Notes: a model not told the origin generated them from the sequence alone. A stretch of 64,000 bases of DNA from Georgenia soli (GCF_002563695.1 NZ_PDJI01000004.1:2108001-2172000), one strand, 5' to 3'; shown: positions 28,467 through 38,483, counted from the stretch's first letter. Made by a program: numbers and translations.

Positions 28467-28655
28467 CTGTCCACACCACCGTCCGCCTTCTGTGGATTCG
28501 ATTTCCCCATGTGGGGACACCCTGTGGACGACCGCTCCGGCAGCCCTGCTGACGTTGCGGGCCCACGACGGAAGACTTCCAGCGCCCACTGACATCGGGG
28601 CACCCCCAGCTCCGCGCACAGGGCTGTGGACCGGTCGCGCGGCGCGTCGTCCACA
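28467..28655. promoter_or_regulatory. Cluster of five DnaA-box-like sites
   Basis: CTGTCCACA (28467), TGTGGATTC (28491), TGTGGACGA (28523), TGTGGACCG (28625) and TCGTCCACA (28647) match TTGTCCACA/TGTGGACAA or TTATCCACA/TGTGGATAA at 7 or 8 of 9 bases, in both orientations. They occupy the middle of the 691-bp gene-free region 28285-28975, which otherwise holds the nrd and osmoprotectant-operon promoters and no convincing gene. Confidence 0.4.
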
Positions 28656-28975
28656 CGTTGTGCATCTGGCACCAGGACTGACTGCCCAGACAGTGGAGAT
28701 GCGGCTCCGAAATACCGGCGTGTCGAGGTCGCCCCGGCGTGTCGTCCGTCCCGGCACCGCCGGTGCCGACCTGGCCGGCCGCGAGTCGGCTTGGGCGGCC
28801 CGGACAGGAAGACCGGAGCAGTCGGGGCGAGGCCCTCCGGTCGCGCACACCCGCGAACACCTATATGGTCTGACGCCGCCCGTAACCCTGCCCCCGCACC
28901 GACTGCGGCGGCCGACCCGTCGCGGGCGGAACCGACACGGCGCCGTACCTCGGCGCAGGAGGAGACACCACCGCA

Positions 28976-29617
28976 ATGTGGGACTACGTGCTCGAGCGAC
29001 GCGGGCAGATCCTCTTCCTCTCGTACCAGCACGCGAGCCTGGTCATCCAGTGCGTGCTGCTCGCCACGGTGATCGCCCTGGTCGTGGCCGTCCTGGTGTA
29101 CCGCAGCCCCCGGCTGTCCTCCCTCGCGAACTCGACGTCCGCGATCGGCCTGACGATCCCCTCGTTCGCGCTGCTCGGCATCCTGCTGGCGCCCTTCGGC
29201 TTCGGCGTGCTGCCCGCCGTCATCGCCGTCACCTTCTACGCCGCCCTGCCGATCCTGCGGAACGCCGTCGTCGGGCTCGCGGGGGTGGACCGCGCCACCG
29301 TCGAGTCCGCGCGCGGGATCGGGATGAGCCGGCTCGACACGCTCGCGCGGGTGGAGCTGCCGCTGGCCTGGCCCGTCATCCTCGCGGGGATCCGGGTGTC
29401 CACCCAGATGGTCATGGGCATCGCCGCCGTCGCGGCGTACGTCCTCGGGCCCGGTCTCGGCGGCTTCATCTTCTCCGGCCTCGCCCGGCTCGGCGGCGCC
29501 AACTCCGTCTACTCCACGCTCACCGGGACGATCGCCGTCGTCCTCCTCGCCCTCGTGGTCGACCTGCTGCTCGTGCTCGTCGGCCGCCTCACCATCCCCA
29601 GGGGGATCCGTGCCTGA
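28976..29617 (+). CDS. Osmoprotectant ABC transporter permease
   Basis: A 213-residue permease of the OpuCB/ProW-like type with about five to six helices: [40 protein letters not shown], and the EAA loop [29 protein letters not shown] near 115. Quaternary-ammonium importers of this class use two different permeases, and this is the first. GGAGGAG lies upstream of ATG 28976. Its stop overlaps the ATPase start by 8 bp. Confidence 0.9.
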   Translation: MWDYVLERRGQILFLSYQHASLVIQCVLLATVIALVVAVLVYRSPRLSSLANSTSAIGLTIPSFALLGILLAPFGFGVLPAVIAVTFYAALPILRNAVVGLAGVDRATVESARGIGMSRLDTLARVELPLAWPVILAGIRVSTQMVMGIAAVAAYVLGPGLGGFIFSGLARLGGANSVYSTLTGTIAVVLLALVVDLLLVLVGRLTIPRGIRA

Positions 29618-30824
29618 GACCACCGCACCCACCGCACCCGGCGTCGGCGCAGCCGCCGGCGACCGGCGCGAGACCGCCGACGCCGGCACCACGGGCGTCT
29701 CGATCCACCTCGAGAACGTCACCAAGCAGTACCCGGGGCAGGCGCGGCCCGCCGTGGACAACATCGACCTCGAGATCCGCGCCGGCGAGATCCTCGTGCT
29801 CGTGGGGCCGTCGGGCTGCGGCAAGACCACGACGATGAAGATGATCAACCGCCTCATCGAGCCCAGCTCGGGGCGGATCGTCGTCGACGGCGAGGACGTC
29901 ACCCGGACCGACCCGGACTGGCTGCGCCGCCGGATCGGCTACGTCATCCAGGCGGGCGGCCTGTTCCCGCACATGACGGTGGGGGCGAACGTCGCCCTGG
30001 TGCCGGGCCTGCTCAAGTGGGACAAGGCCCGCACCGCGGCCCGGGTGGACGAGCTGCTGGACCTCGTCGGCCTGGACCCGGACACCTATCGCGACCGCTA
30101 CCCGCGCGAGCTCTCCGGCGGCCAGCAGCAGCGGGTGGGGGTCGCGCGCGCCCTGGCCGCCGACCCGCCGGTGCTGCTCATGGACGAGCCGTTCGGCGCG
30201 GTGGACCCCATCACCCGCCAGCGGCTCCAGGACGAGCTGCTCAACATCCAGGAGGAGCTGGGCAAGACGATCGTCATCGTCACCCACGACTTCGACGAGG
30301 CCGTCAAGCTCGGTGACCGCATCGCGATCCTTGACGTCGGCGCCCGGGTGGTCCAGCTGGACACCCCGGAGGAGATCCTCGCCAACCCCGCCGAGGACTT
30401 CGTCACCGACTTCATCGGCAAGGGCGCCGCCCTCAAGACCCTCTCGCTCACCCGGGTGAGCGACCTGCCCCTGCAGCAGGGGACGACGGCGAAGATCGGG
30501 GAGTCCGGCCCCGACGCCGCCGCCCGCGCCCGGGCCGCCGGCGACAGGCACGTCGTCGTGCTGGACGGACGGGGCAGGCCCCGGCGCTGGCACCCGGTGG
30601 ACGAGCTCGAGGCCGAGACCACGATCGCCGGCACGCTCGACGACATGCTGCCGACCCTCGCGCGGCGCTCGACCCTGAGCGAGGCGCTGGACACCATGCT
30701 CACGGCCTCGCAGAACGGCGTCATCGTGACCGGCCGCCGCGACGCCTACCTCGGGTTCGTCACCGTCGACCAGGTCATGTCGCACATGACGCCGGACGCC
30801 CCGGCGCAGGAGGCGGCGTCGTGA
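29610..30824 (+). CDS. Osmoprotectant ABC transporter ATP-binding protein with CBS-like domain
   Basis: A 404-residue ATPase of the ProV/OpuCA type. After about 28 disordered residues, Walker A GPSGCGKT lies at 66-73, signature [15 protein letters not shown] near 180 and Walker [17 protein letters not shown] near 200. [21 protein letters not shown] near 262 is a family hallmark. The C-terminal ~100 residues ([30 protein letters not shown]) resemble a CBS module that senses ionic strength in OpuA. GTG 29610 is used because it overlaps the upstream stop. Probably gates betaine/choline-type import under osmotic stress. Confidence 0.92.
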   Translation: MPETTAPTAPGVGAAAGDRRETADAGTTGVSIHLENVTKQYPGQARPAVDNIDLEIRAGEILVLVGPSGCGKTTTMKMINRLIEPSSGRIVVDGEDVTRTDPDWLRRRIGYVIQAGGLFPHMTVGANVALVPGLLKWDKARTAARVDELLDLVGLDPDTYRDRYPRELSGGQQQRVGVARALAADPPVLLMDEPFGAVDPITRQRLQDELLNIQEELGKTIVIVTHDFDEAVKLGDRIAILDVGARVVQLDTPEEILANPAEDFVTDFIGKGAALKTLSLTRVSDLPLQQGTTAKIGESGPDAAARARAAGDRHVVVLDGRGRPRRWHPVDELEAETTIAGTLDDMLPTLARRSTLSEALDTMLTASQNGVIVTGRRDAYLGFVTVDQVMSHMTPDAPAQEAAS

Positions 30825-31666
30825 CGGCGCAGGCGGACGCCGGGCCGCAGTCCGGGGCCCGCCTGCCCGCCCCTGCCGCGGGCGGGCCCGGCCGCCCCCA
30901 GGACGCCGGCGCGGTCGAGGCGGCCATCGAGTCCGCCGAGGGCGGGCGGTCCTGGCGCAGCCTGCTGGTCCAGCCGGTCCTCATCGCCGTCGTCCTGGCG
31001 GGGTACTTCCTCTGGCTGGCGACGGCGGAGCTCTCCGACGTCGAGAGCCGCCCGCTCTCCTGGGGCTCCCTCGGACCGGCCATCGGCGAGCATCTGCGGC
31101 TGACGTTCGTCTCCGCCGCGATCGTCGTCGTTCTCGCTGTGCCCCTCGGCATCCTGCTGACGCGTCGGCCCTTCCGCCGGCTGGCCGGGCCGGTGATCGC
31201 CGTGGCTAACGTCGGCCAGGCGGCGCCCGCCATCGGGCTCATCGTCCTGCTGGCGATGTGGCTCGGCTTCGGGCCGTGGACCGCCGTCGTCTCCCTGGTC
31301 GCGTACGCCGTGCTCCCGGTGCTGCGCAACACGATGGTCGGCCTGGGCGGCGTCGACGAGCGCCTCGTCGAGGCCGGCCGTGGCATGGGCATGTCCGCCC
31401 TGTCGGTGCTCCTGCGCGTCGAGCTGCCCCTGGCCGTGCCGGTCATCCTCGCCGGGGTGCGCACCGCGCTCGTGCTGCTCGTGGGGACCGCCACCCTCGC
31501 CGTGTTCATCGACGGCGGCGGGCTGGGCATCCTCATCACCACCGGCATCAACCTGTACCTGCCCAACCTGCTGGTCTCCGGCGCCCTGCTGGTGGCGCTG
31601 CTGGCCCTGCTGATCGACTGGCTCGGCCGCGTCGTCGAGCACGTCGCCCACCCCCGAGGACTGTGA
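30821..31666 (+). CDS. Osmoprotectant ABC transporter permease
   Basis: A 281-residue second permease. A Pro/Ala-rich cytoplasmic tail of about 45 residues precedes helix 1 (LLVQPVLIAVVLAGYFLWL); the EAA loop EAGRGMGMSALSVLLRVELPLAVPVILAG is near 195 and the C-terminal pore helices include LVLLVGTATLAVFIDGGGLG. GTG 30821 overlaps the ATPase stop (GTGA). Confidence 0.9.
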   Translation: MTAQADAGPQSGARLPAPAAGGPGRPQDAGAVEAAIESAEGGRSWRSLLVQPVLIAVVLAGYFLWLATAELSDVESRPLSWGSLGPAIGEHLRLTFVSAAIVVVLAVPLGILLTRRPFRRLAGPVIAVANVGQAAPAIGLIVLLAMWLGFGPWTAVVSLVAYAVLPVLRNTMVGLGGVDERLVEAGRGMGMSALSVLLRVELPLAVPVILAGVRTALVLLVGTATLAVFIDGGGLGILITTGINLYLPNLLVSGALLVALLALLIDWLGRVVEHVAHPRGL

Positions 31667-32667
31667 TGACCCACCGGACCCCCCGCCGCACCCGCACCGC
31701 CGCCGCCCTGGCCGCCGCCACCGCCGCCCTCGGCCTGGCGGGCTGCGGGCTGCAGCCGGCCACCGGCTACGTCCCCGCCGTCGCCCCGGCCGCCATCGAG
31801 CCGATCGACGGCGCCGAGGAGGTCTCGGTGAGCGTGGGGTCGAAGAACTTCACCGAGCAGCTCATCCTCGGCAAGATCGCCGTCCTCGCCCTGCGGGCCG
31901 CCGGCTTCCAGGTCACCGACTCCACCAACATCCCCGGCTCCGTGGCCGCCCGCGAGGGCCAGCTGGCCGGGGACACGGACATGCAGTGGGAGTACACCGG
32001 CACCGCCTGGGTGGTCTACATGGGCAACCAGGGCATCCCGGACCAGCAGGAGCAGTGGCAGGCGGTCCACGACGCCGACCTCGCCAACGGGCTGACCTGG
32101 CTGCCGCCCGCCCCGATGAACAACACCTACGGGTTCGCGATGGGCCCCGACGCCGCCGCGGAGCTGGGGATCACCGCGTTCTCCCAGGTCAAGGAGCTGC
32201 CGGTCGAGGAGCGCACCTTCTGCGTCGAGAGCGAGTTCCGCAGCCGCGACGACGGCCTGGAGCCGATGCTCGAGCACTACGGCATCCCGCTCGACTCCCC
32301 CGACGGCGTCCCCAGCGACAACATCCGCGTCATGGACACGGGCGCCATCTACGCCGCCACCGCGAACGGAGCCTGCAACTTCGGCGAGATCTTCACGACC
32401 GACGGGCGCATCCTCGCCCTCGACCTCACCGTGCTCGAGGACGACGCGGCGTACTTCCCGTCCTACAACGTGGCCGCGTACCTGGGCACCGACCTGGTCG
32501 AGGAGTTCCCGCGCGTCACCGAGGTCTTCGAGCAGATCACCCCGCTGCTGACCGACGAGCTGCTCATCGAGCTCAACGCCCGGGTCGACGTCGACGGCGA
32601 GGAGCCGGCCGACGTCGCGATGGACTGGATGGTCTCCGAGGGGCTCGTCAGCCACCCCGAGGGCTGA
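31666..32667 (+). CDS. Glycine-betaine/choline-type substrate-binding lipoprotein
   Basis: A 333-residue exported lipoprotein with lipobox LAGC (Cys27). The OpuAC-like domain starts at VSVGSKNFTEQLILGKI, the motif that opens this family, with REGQLAGDTDMQWEYTGTAW near 95 supplying aromatic ligands that cage the quaternary ammonium. ATG 31666 overlaps the upstream stop. Last gene of the four-gene osmoprotectant operon. Confidence 0.93.
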   Translation: MTHRTPRRTRTAAALAAATAALGLAGCGLQPATGYVPAVAPAAIEPIDGAEEVSVSVGSKNFTEQLILGKIAVLALRAAGFQVTDSTNIPGSVAAREGQLAGDTDMQWEYTGTAWVVYMGNQGIPDQQEQWQAVHDADLANGLTWLPPAPMNNTYGFAMGPDAAAELGITAFSQVKELPVEERTFCVESEFRSRDDGLEPMLEHYGIPLDSPDGVPSDNIRVMDTGAIYAATANGACNFGEIFTTDGRILALDLTVLEDDAAYFPSYNVAAYLGTDLVEEFPRVTEVFEQITPLLTDELLIELNARVDVDGEEPADVAMDWMVSEGLVSHPEG

Positions 32668-32715
32668 GCTGGCAGCCGGGCCACGGGCCACCTGCCACCT
32701 GCCACCTGCCACGAT

Positions 32716-32900
32716 CGCTACAACTTCGGTGCGATATGGGCGTCGAAGTTGTAGCGTTCCGGCGCCCGGTGCTCGTGATGTCCCAGCGGTCCCGACGCGA
32801 CGGGACCCGACGGCGCAGGGCGTCGAAGTTGTAGCATTCCGGCGCCCGGTGCTCGTGATGTCCCAGCGGTCCCGACGCGACGGGACCCGACGGCGCAGGC
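32716..32900. repeat. Inverted repeat plus 80-bp tandem duplication
   Basis: A 13-bp inverted repeat CGCTACAACTTCG/CGAAGTTGTAGCG (arms 32716-32728 and 32744-32756) is followed by two nearly identical 80-bp units, 32741-32820 and 32821-32900, each beginning CGTCGAAGTTGTAGC and containing GGTCCC-N8-GGGACC. Just upstream, CCACCTG repeats (32690-32712). The whole gap 32668-33014 has no gene; the first hairpin could terminate the osmoprotectant operon and the rest is unexplained. Confidence 0.85.
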
Positions 32901-33014
32901 GCGCCGAGTCCTCACCGTTGCCGCGACCCGCACCCGCCCTGCGGCCGTCTCGGTACTCGACCGCGACACCAGGCACCGCGGTCGCCTGGCGGCCCGGCGT
33001 GAGAAGGTGACGGC

Positions 33015-34052
33015 ATGAAGGTGAGGTCGTGGACCGACGGGACGGTCGGTCGCCTGGAGCTGGACCGGCCGGCGGCGCTCAACGCCCTGGACCTGGACAT
33101 GATCCGCGGGCTGCGCGAGGCGCTCGACCGCTGGCGGAGCGACGACGACGTCGCCGAGGTGGTCATCACCGGGGCCGGCGGGCGGGCGTTCTGCTCCGGC
33201 GGTGACGTCCGCGCGGCGCGCGAGGCCGTCCTCGCCGGGCGCGCGGAGCTCGCGGACACGTTCTTCGCCGAGGAGTACGCCCTCAACGGCGCGATCGCCG
33301 AGCTCCCCAAGCCGTACGTCGCCGTGATCGACGGCGTCGCGATGGGCGGCGGCCTGGGCGTCAGCATCCACGGCAGCGCCCGCGTGGTCACCGAACGGGC
33401 GGCGCTCGCCATGCCGGAGACCGCGCTCGGCTTCACCCCCGACGTCGGCTCCACCTACTTCCTCTCCCACCTCGACGGCGACCCCGCCGGAGCCGTCGGC
33501 CGCTACCTCGCGCTGACCGGCGCGCGCATCGGCGCCGCCGACGCCCTCGCCCTGGGCCTGGCCACCCACTTCGTCCCGGCGAACGCCGTCGACGCCCTCC
33601 TCGACGACGCCGGGGCCGAGGGGACCGCGGCCGCCCTCGCCCGGCACGCGGCCGACCCGGCGGAGGCCGGCGAGCCGTCCCTGGCGCCGTACCGCGACCG
33701 GATCGAGGCGACGTTCTCGGCCGGCACGGTGACCGAGATCCTGGAGCGGCTGGACGACGCCGGCGACGACTGGGCGGCAGGCACCGCGGCCGCGCTGCGC
33801 ATCATGTGCCCCACCTCCCTGGTCGTCGCCCTGGAGCTGCTGAAGGCCGGCGCCGCCTCCACGCTGGGGCAGTGCCTGGAGAACGAGCTGCGCGCCGCCG
33901 TCTGGCTCATCGCCCGCCCCGACTTCGCCGAGGGCGTGCGCGCCGTCCTGGTGGACAAGGACCGCAAGGCATCCTGGTCGCCCGCGCGGGTGGACGAGGT
34001 GGACGCGGAGCAGATCCGCGCGCTCCTCGTTCCCGCGCCCGCCGCCGGATGA
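33015..34052 (+). CDS. 3-Hydroxyisobutyryl-CoA hydrolase (enoyl-CoA hydratase fold)
   Basis: A 345-residue crotonase-fold protein. The oxyanion-hole strands [10 protein letters not shown] near 60 and [14 protein letters not shown] near 110 and the acid residue in [18 protein letters not shown] near 140 fit the hydrolase subgroup, and the diagnostic [12 protein letters not shown] near 315 separates HIBYL-CoA hydrolases from hydratases. Acts in valine degradation. ATG 33015 lacks a strong ribosome site. luxS follows 25 bp downstream, so co-transcription is possible though metabolically unobvious. Confidence 0.9.
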   Translation: MKVRSWTDGTVGRLELDRPAALNALDLDMIRGLREALDRWRSDDDVAEVVITGAGGRAFCSGGDVRAAREAVLAGRAELADTFFAEEYALNGAIAELPKPYVAVIDGVAMGGGLGVSIHGSARVVTERAALAMPETALGFTPDVGSTYFLSHLDGDPAGAVGRYLALTGARIGAADALALGLATHFVPANAVDALLDDAGAEGTAAALARHAADPAEAGEPSLAPYRDRIEATFSAGTVTEILERLDDAGDDWAAGTAAALRIMCPTSLVVALELLKAGAASTLGQCLENELRAAVWLIARPDFAEGVRAVLVDKDRKASWSPARVDEVDAEQIRALLVPAPAAG

Positions 34053-34077
34053 CACCCCAGACCCGAAGGAGCACCCC

Positions 34078-34536
34078 ATGCCCATGAACGTCGAGAGCTT
34101 CAACCTCGACCACCGCACCGTCGCCGCGCCGTACGTGCGCGTCGCCGACACCAAGCAGCTGCCCGGCGGTGACGTGCTGACCAAGTACGACGTGCGCTTC
34201 TGCCAGCCCAACGTCGACCACCTCGAGATGCCGGTGGTGCACTCGCTCGAGCACACCTTCGCCGAGCACGTGCGCAACCACTCCGACGACGTCGTCGACT
34301 TCTCCCCCATGGGCTGCCAGACGGGCTTCTACCTGCTGCTGGTCGGGGACCACCCCTACGAGGAGGTCCTCGACCTGGTCGCCACCACGCTGCAGGACGT
34401 CGTCGACGCCACCGAGGTCCCCGCCGCCAACGAGACGCAGTGCGGGTGGGCCGCCAGCCACACCCTGACCGGCGCCCAGGACGCCGCGCGCGCCATGCTC
34501 GAGCGGCGCGAGGAGTGGGCCCAGGTCACGGCATGA
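34078..34536 (+). CDS. luxS: S-ribosylhomocysteine lyase (autoinducer-2 synthase)
   Basis: A 152-residue LuxS. The metal site is HSLEH at 55-59 plus Cys122 (ETQCGWA); the catalytic Cys80 lies in [13 protein letters not shown]. It splits S-ribosylhomocysteine into homocysteine and DPD, the precursor of AI-2. The mtnN gene overlaps its stop by the ATGA junction, putting the two steps of SAH detoxification in one unit. GAAGGAG precedes ATG 34078. Confidence 0.97.
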   Translation: MPMNVESFNLDHRTVAAPYVRVADTKQLPGGDVLTKYDVRFCQPNVDHLEMPVVHSLEHTFAEHVRNHSDDVVDFSPMGCQTGFYLLLVGDHPYEEVLDLVATTLQDVVDATEVPAANETQCGWAASHTLTGAQDAARAMLERREEWAQVTA

Positions 34537-35285
34537 CCGAGGGCCACAACCCCACCGGCGACCCCGGCGCCGAGGCCACCGCGCCCGGCCACGGCCCGCG
34601 GGTGGACGCCGTCGTCGTCGGGGCGATGGACGAGGAGATCCGGCCGTACTCCCGCCGCGCCACCCAGGCCGGCCCGGTGGTCCAGCGCGGCAACGCCCGC
34701 GGCCAGGTGGTCACCATCGGCGCCGCGACGCTGCTCATCGTGCGCAGCGGGATCGGACTGGTCAACGCGGCGTCGGCGGCCGTCGCCGCCCTCTCCCAGG
34801 CTCGCGCACGCGCGATCGTCTCGACCGGGTCGGCCGGGGGCCTCGCCCGCGGTGTGGAGGTGGGGGACGTCGTCGTCGGCGACCGCTACACCTACGCGGG
34901 TGCCGACGCGACGGCGTTCGACTACGTCCGCGGGCAGGTGCCGGGCATGCCCGTCGCCTACGACGCCGGCCCTGACCTGCTCGCCGCCGCCTCCCGCGCG
35001 CAGCTGCCGCTCGGCACGCTGCGCGTCGGGCAGATGGTCTCCGACGACTCCTTCGTCACCGACGTCAACGTCGCCGAGGTGCGCGCCCACTTCCCGGACG
35101 CGCTGAGCACCGACATGGAGACCACCGCCCTGGCGCAGGTGGCCCACTCCTACTCGCTGCCGTTCCTCTCGGTGCGCGGCATCTCGGACCTGTGCGGGCC
35201 CGAGGCGGACCAGGACTTCCACCTCGGCGTCGACGAGGCGGCCGAGCGGGCCGCCGTCGTCGTCCTGGCGGCGCTCGGGGCCTAG
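34533..35285 (+). CDS. mtnN: 5'-Methylthioadenosine/S-adenosylhomocysteine nucleosidase
   Basis: A 250-residue nucleosidase. After a 24-residue tail, [16 protein letters not shown] starts the phosphorylase fold; [23 protein letters not shown] near 95, [28 protein letters not shown] near 190 include the ribose-contact Met-Glu and the purine-contact Asp. It makes the S-ribosylhomocysteine used by LuxS. Translation is coupled to luxS. Confidence 0.92.
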   Translation: MTEGHNPTGDPGAEATAPGHGPRVDAVVVGAMDEEIRPYSRRATQAGPVVQRGNARGQVVTIGAATLLIVRSGIGLVNAASAAVAALSQARARAIVSTGSAGGLARGVEVGDVVVGDRYTYAGADATAFDYVRGQVPGMPVAYDAGPDLLAAASRAQLPLGTLRVGQMVSDDSFVTDVNVAEVRAHFPDALSTDMETTALAQVAHSYSLPFLSVRGISDLCGPEADQDFHLGVDEAAERAAVVVLAALGA

Positions 35286-35289
35286 TGCG

Positions 35290-36147
35290 ATGGGCGCGCC
35301 GGTGCGAGACCTGCGGCGCGGCGCGGCGCACCCATGGGTCCGCCTCCTCGTCGCGCCCGAGCTGCGCGCCTTCCTCCCACCGCGTTCCCGGGACGACGGC
35401 GGGCTCGACGTGCCGCTCGACCCGGGCACCCCGCTGACCCACCTCGTCCCCGCCGCGGGCGTCCCGCTGACCGAGGTCGGGGCACTGCGGGTGGTCGACG
35501 GCGGCGTGGACGGCGGAGCGGTCGACGGCGCGGCGCCCAGCGGAAGACCGGTCGGCGCGGCCCCTGAGGGCGCTGAGGTGCCTCCGGTGCATCGCCCCTC
35601 CCCGGGAGAGGTGGTGGAGGTCCTCCCGGTGGCGCGGCCGCAGCCGGCGGTCTCCGAGCGCTTCCTGCTCGACGTGCATCTCGGCGCGCTGGCCCGTCGC
35701 CTGCGCCTCCTGGGCCCCGACGTCGCCTACGGCAACGACACCGCGGACGCCGAGCTCGTCGCCCGCGCGCTGGCCGAGGAACGCGTCCTGCTCACGCAGG
35801 ACCACGCGCTGCTCCGCCGTCGTGCCCTGGTGCCCGCCCCCGCGCCCGACGGCAGCAGCCCGCTCGCGCGGGCGGCCCACGTGCGCGGCAGCGCGGTGAC
35901 GGACCAGCTCGACGACGTCCTCGACCGGTTCGCGCCCCGCCTCGCCCCGTTCACCCGTTGCGTGGCGTGCGGCGGCGAGCTGGAGCCGGTCGCCGCCGAC
36001 GAGGTGGCGCACCTGCTCGAGCCCGGGACGCTGCGCACGTACCGCGAGTTCCGGCGCTGCACCGGGTGCGGCCGGCCGTACTGGCACGGGGCGCACGGGC
36101 GACGCCTGGACGCCTTCGTGCAGCAGGTGCTCCGCCGTCATGGCTGA
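35290..36147 (+). CDS. Mut7-C RNAse domain-containing protein
   Basis: A 285-residue protein. Residues 1-70 fit a ubiquitin-like N-terminal domain, followed by a variable linker, then the Mut7-C (PIN-like) domain from RFLLDVHLGALARRLRLLGPDVAYGND through VLLTQDHALLRRRAL, with acidic active-site residues. The C-terminal zinc ribbon has two knuckles CVACGG and CTGCGR. This architecture is conserved in bacteria; RNase function is inferred from the fold. It follows mtnN by 4 bp. Confidence 0.87.
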   Translation: MGAPVRDLRRGAAHPWVRLLVAPELRAFLPPRSRDDGGLDVPLDPGTPLTHLVPAAGVPLTEVGALRVVDGGVDGGAVDGAAPSGRPVGAAPEGAEVPPVHRPSPGEVVEVLPVARPQPAVSERFLLDVHLGALARRLRLLGPDVAYGNDTADAELVARALAEERVLLTQDHALLRRRALVPAPAPDGSSPLARAAHVRGSAVTDQLDDVLDRFAPRLAPFTRCVACGGELEPVAADEVAHLLEPGTLRTYREFRRCTGCGRPYWHGAHGRRLDAFVQQVLRRHG

Positions 36148-36328
36148 GGTCCCCCGCCATGGCTGACGTCACACCCTCTCTACTCTCGGGTTAGGTTAGA
36201 GTTGCCGGTGCCCGCCGGAGCGTCCCCGTCCCGCGCCCCGTGCCGGCACTCCTCTCTGGTGCGACGGTGCGCCGCCTCTGACCTGACCGTCGGGCGTCGC
36301 TGCGCGCCCACAGCCCCTGGGAGTCCGT

Positions 36329-37873
36329 GTGACATCGCCCCTCGCCGCCCTGCGCGCCCGGCGCACCACCCCTGAGGACCGCAAGCTCGCCCGCACGGAG
36401 GGCGTCACCTCGGTGATCGGCGCGCTGCGCGACCCGCGACGCCTGCGCACCGAGGTCCTGGCCGGTCTCGTCGTGGCCCTGGCCCTGATCCCGGAGGCGA
36501 TCTCCTTCTCGATCATCGCGGGCGTGGACCCGCGGGTGGGCCTGTTCGCCTCCTTCACCATGGCCGTCTCGATCGCCTTCCTCGGTGGCCGGCCCGCGAT
36601 GATCTCCGCCGCCACCGGCGCCATCGCCCTGGTGATCGCCCCCGTGGTGCGCGAGCACGGGATGGACCACCTCATCGGCACCGTGATCCTGGCCGGCGTC
36701 GTCCAGGTCCTCCTCGGCGTGCTCGGGGTCGCCAAGCTCATGCGGTTCATCCCGCGCAGCGTCATGGTCGGCTTCGTCAACGCCCTGGCGATCCTGATCT
36801 TCCTGGCCCAGCTGCCGCACCTGATCGGGGTCTCCTGGGTCGTCTACGCCATGGTCGCCGCCGGGATCGCCACCATCGTGCTGCTGCCGAAGCTCACGGA
36901 CGTGGTACCGGCGCCCCTGGTCGCGATCGTCGTCCTCACCGTGATCACCGTCGTGGCGGCGCTTGACGTGCCGAACGTGGGTGACCAGGGCGACCTGCCC
37001 GAGTCCCTGCCCACGCTGATGGTCCCCGACGTCCCGATGATCCTCGAGACGCTCCAGATCATCGGCCCCTACGCCGTCGCCATGGCCCTGGTGGGGCTGA
37101 TGGAGTCCCTCATGACGGCCAAGCTGGTCGACGACGTCACGGACACCCACTCGGACAAGACGCGCGAGTCCTGGGGCCAGGGCGTCGCGAACGTCGTCAC
37201 CGGCCTCTTCGGCGGCATGGGCGGCTGCGCGATGATCGGCCAGACCATGATCAACGTGAAGGCCTCCGGGGCACGCACCCGCCTGTCCACCTTCCTCGCC
37301 GGTGCGTTCCTGCTGGTCCTGGTCGTCGGCCTGGGCGACGTCGTCGCGACCATCCCGATGGCCGCGCTCGTCGCGGTCATGGTCATGGTGTCGGTCGGCA
37401 CCTTCGACTGGCACTCCGTCCGGCCGGCCACGCTGCGCCGGATGCCCCGCTCGGAGACCCTGGTGATGCTCGCGACCGTCGCCGTCACCGTGGCCACCAA
37501 CAACCTCGCGTACGGGGTCATCACCGGCGTCGTCGTCGCCGCGCTGATGTTCGTCCGCCGCGTCGCGCACCTGACCGAGGTCGTCGACGTCGCGCACCCC
37601 GACGAGAGCACCCGCGTCTACGCCGTCCGCGGGGAGCTGCTCTGGGCCTCCAGCAACGACCTCGTCTACCAGTTCGACTACGCCGGCGACCCGGAGAACG
37701 TCGTCATCGACCTGTCCGAGGCCCACGTCTGGGACGCCTCCACCGTGGCCGCCCTGGACGCGATCACCACCAAGTACGCGGCCAAGGGGAAGAAGGCCAC
37801 CATCATCGGCCTGAACGGGTCCAGCGCCGAGCGTCACGAACGCCTCGCCGGCCACCTGGCCGGCGGAGGCTGA
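36329..37873 (+). CDS. SulP family anion transporter with STAS domain
   Basis: A 514-residue transporter. The membrane part (about residues 40-400) opens with [33 protein letters not shown], the SulP signature, and the C-terminal STAS domain (about 415-514) contains [22 protein letters not shown]. It probably imports sulfate or another inorganic anion, or bicarbonate. GTG 36329 has GGGAG 5 bp upstream. The 121-bp stretch before it contains a Cys-codon-containing reading frame that overlaps the start. Confidence 0.93.
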   Translation: MTSPLAALRARRTTPEDRKLARTEGVTSVIGALRDPRRLRTEVLAGLVVALALIPEAISFSIIAGVDPRVGLFASFTMAVSIAFLGGRPAMISAATGAIALVIAPVVREHGMDHLIGTVILAGVVQVLLGVLGVAKLMRFIPRSVMVGFVNALAILIFLAQLPHLIGVSWVVYAMVAAGIATIVLLPKLTDVVPAPLVAIVVLTVITVVAALDVPNVGDQGDLPESLPTLMVPDVPMILETLQIIGPYAVAMALVGLMESLMTAKLVDDVTDTHSDKTRESWGQGVANVVTGLFGGMGGCAMIGQTMINVKASGARTRLSTFLAGAFLLVLVVGLGDVVATIPMAALVAVMVMVSVGTFDWHSVRPATLRRMPRSETLVMLATVAVTVATNNLAYGVITGVVVAALMFVRRVAHLTEVVDVAHPDESTRVYAVRGELLWASSNDLVYQFDYAGDPENVVIDLSEAHVWDASTVAALDAITTKYAAKGKKATIIGLNGSSAERHERLAGHLAGGG

Positions 37874-37911
37874 GACCTCTAGGCAAGGCGCTGACCTCTA
37901 GGCAAGGCGCT
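37874..37911 (-). repeat. Perfect 19-bp tandem duplication over a stop codon
   Basis: gacctctaggcaaggcgct occurs twice in tandem. The stop codon of the MerR gene lies in the right-hand copy, with a second in-register TAG-bearing copy downstream. Confidence 0.9.
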
Positions 37912-38269
37912 GGTCCTCGAGCAGGCCGATGAGCTCGTCCGCCATCGCCACCTGCTCGAGGACCTTCGCCCGCCGCGTCCGCGCCGCCTCGATGAAGCCG
38001 TCCAGCCGGGCGTGCAGCTGATCCCTCTGCGAGTCCGTCGCGCCGGGCAGGGCGTCGACCACCTCCAGCACCTGCCGCATCTCCTCCAGGGAGAACCCGA
38101 GGGGCTTCATCCGGCGGATCACCAGGAACCGCTCCAGGTCCTCCTCGGTGTAGAGACGGAAACCGCCCTCGCTCCGCCCGGAGGGACGCAGCAGGCCCAC
38201 CTCGTCGTAGTGGCGGAGGGTGTGGATCGACACCCCGGAGCGATCGGCGAACTTCCCGATCTGCATCAT
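37898..38269 (-). CDS. MerR family transcriptional regulator
   Basis: A 123-residue regulator. MQIGKFADRSGVSIHTLRHYDEVGLLRPSGR is the winged helix-turn-helix, GGFRLYTEEDLERFLVIRRMKPLGFSLEEM the wing and second HTH, and a C-terminal coiled-coil dimerisation helix follows. There are no metal-binding Cys residues. ATG 38269 is favoured over in-frame ATG 38293. A GGGCA-N4-TGCCC palindrome upstream could be its operator, and the divergent 38484 gene its target. Confidence 0.88.
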   Translation of the reverse strand: MMQIGKFADRSGVSIHTLRHYDEVGLLRPSGRSEGGFRLYTEEDLERFLVIRRMKPLGFSLEEMRQVLEVVDALPGATDSQRDQLHARLDGFIEAARTRRAKVLEQVAMADELIGLLEDQRLA

Positions 38270-38294
38270 CGAACCCTGCCCCGGCCTCGTCATG

Positions 38295-38308
38295 GGGCAA
38301 GTCTGCCC
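38295..38308. promoter_or_regulatory. Candidate MerR operator
   Basis: GGGCA-AGTC-TGCCC lies 26 bp upstream of the MerR start codon, at a position suited to a spacer between -35 and -10. Confidence 0.4.
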
Positions 38309-38483
38309 TGTCCTGGATACGGCGGGCGGACGTCGGCGGCAGCCCCGGCCGGCCGCCGACCCTGACGCGCGAGCGCCGGAGGCTGCGGCATCGGCCCAGG
38401 TGGGAGGCGCTCTCCGGTGGCCGGAACCCTGCGCCTCCGGTTCCATGGGACCACGCAGGACCGAACCTAAGGAGGCAGGGTCC

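Noticed and set aside
28399..28860. A 153-residue minus-strand frame between nrdH and the osmoprotectant operon
   Set aside because: No ribosome site or motif, and its codon pattern does not match the neighbours; the DNA looks regulatory.
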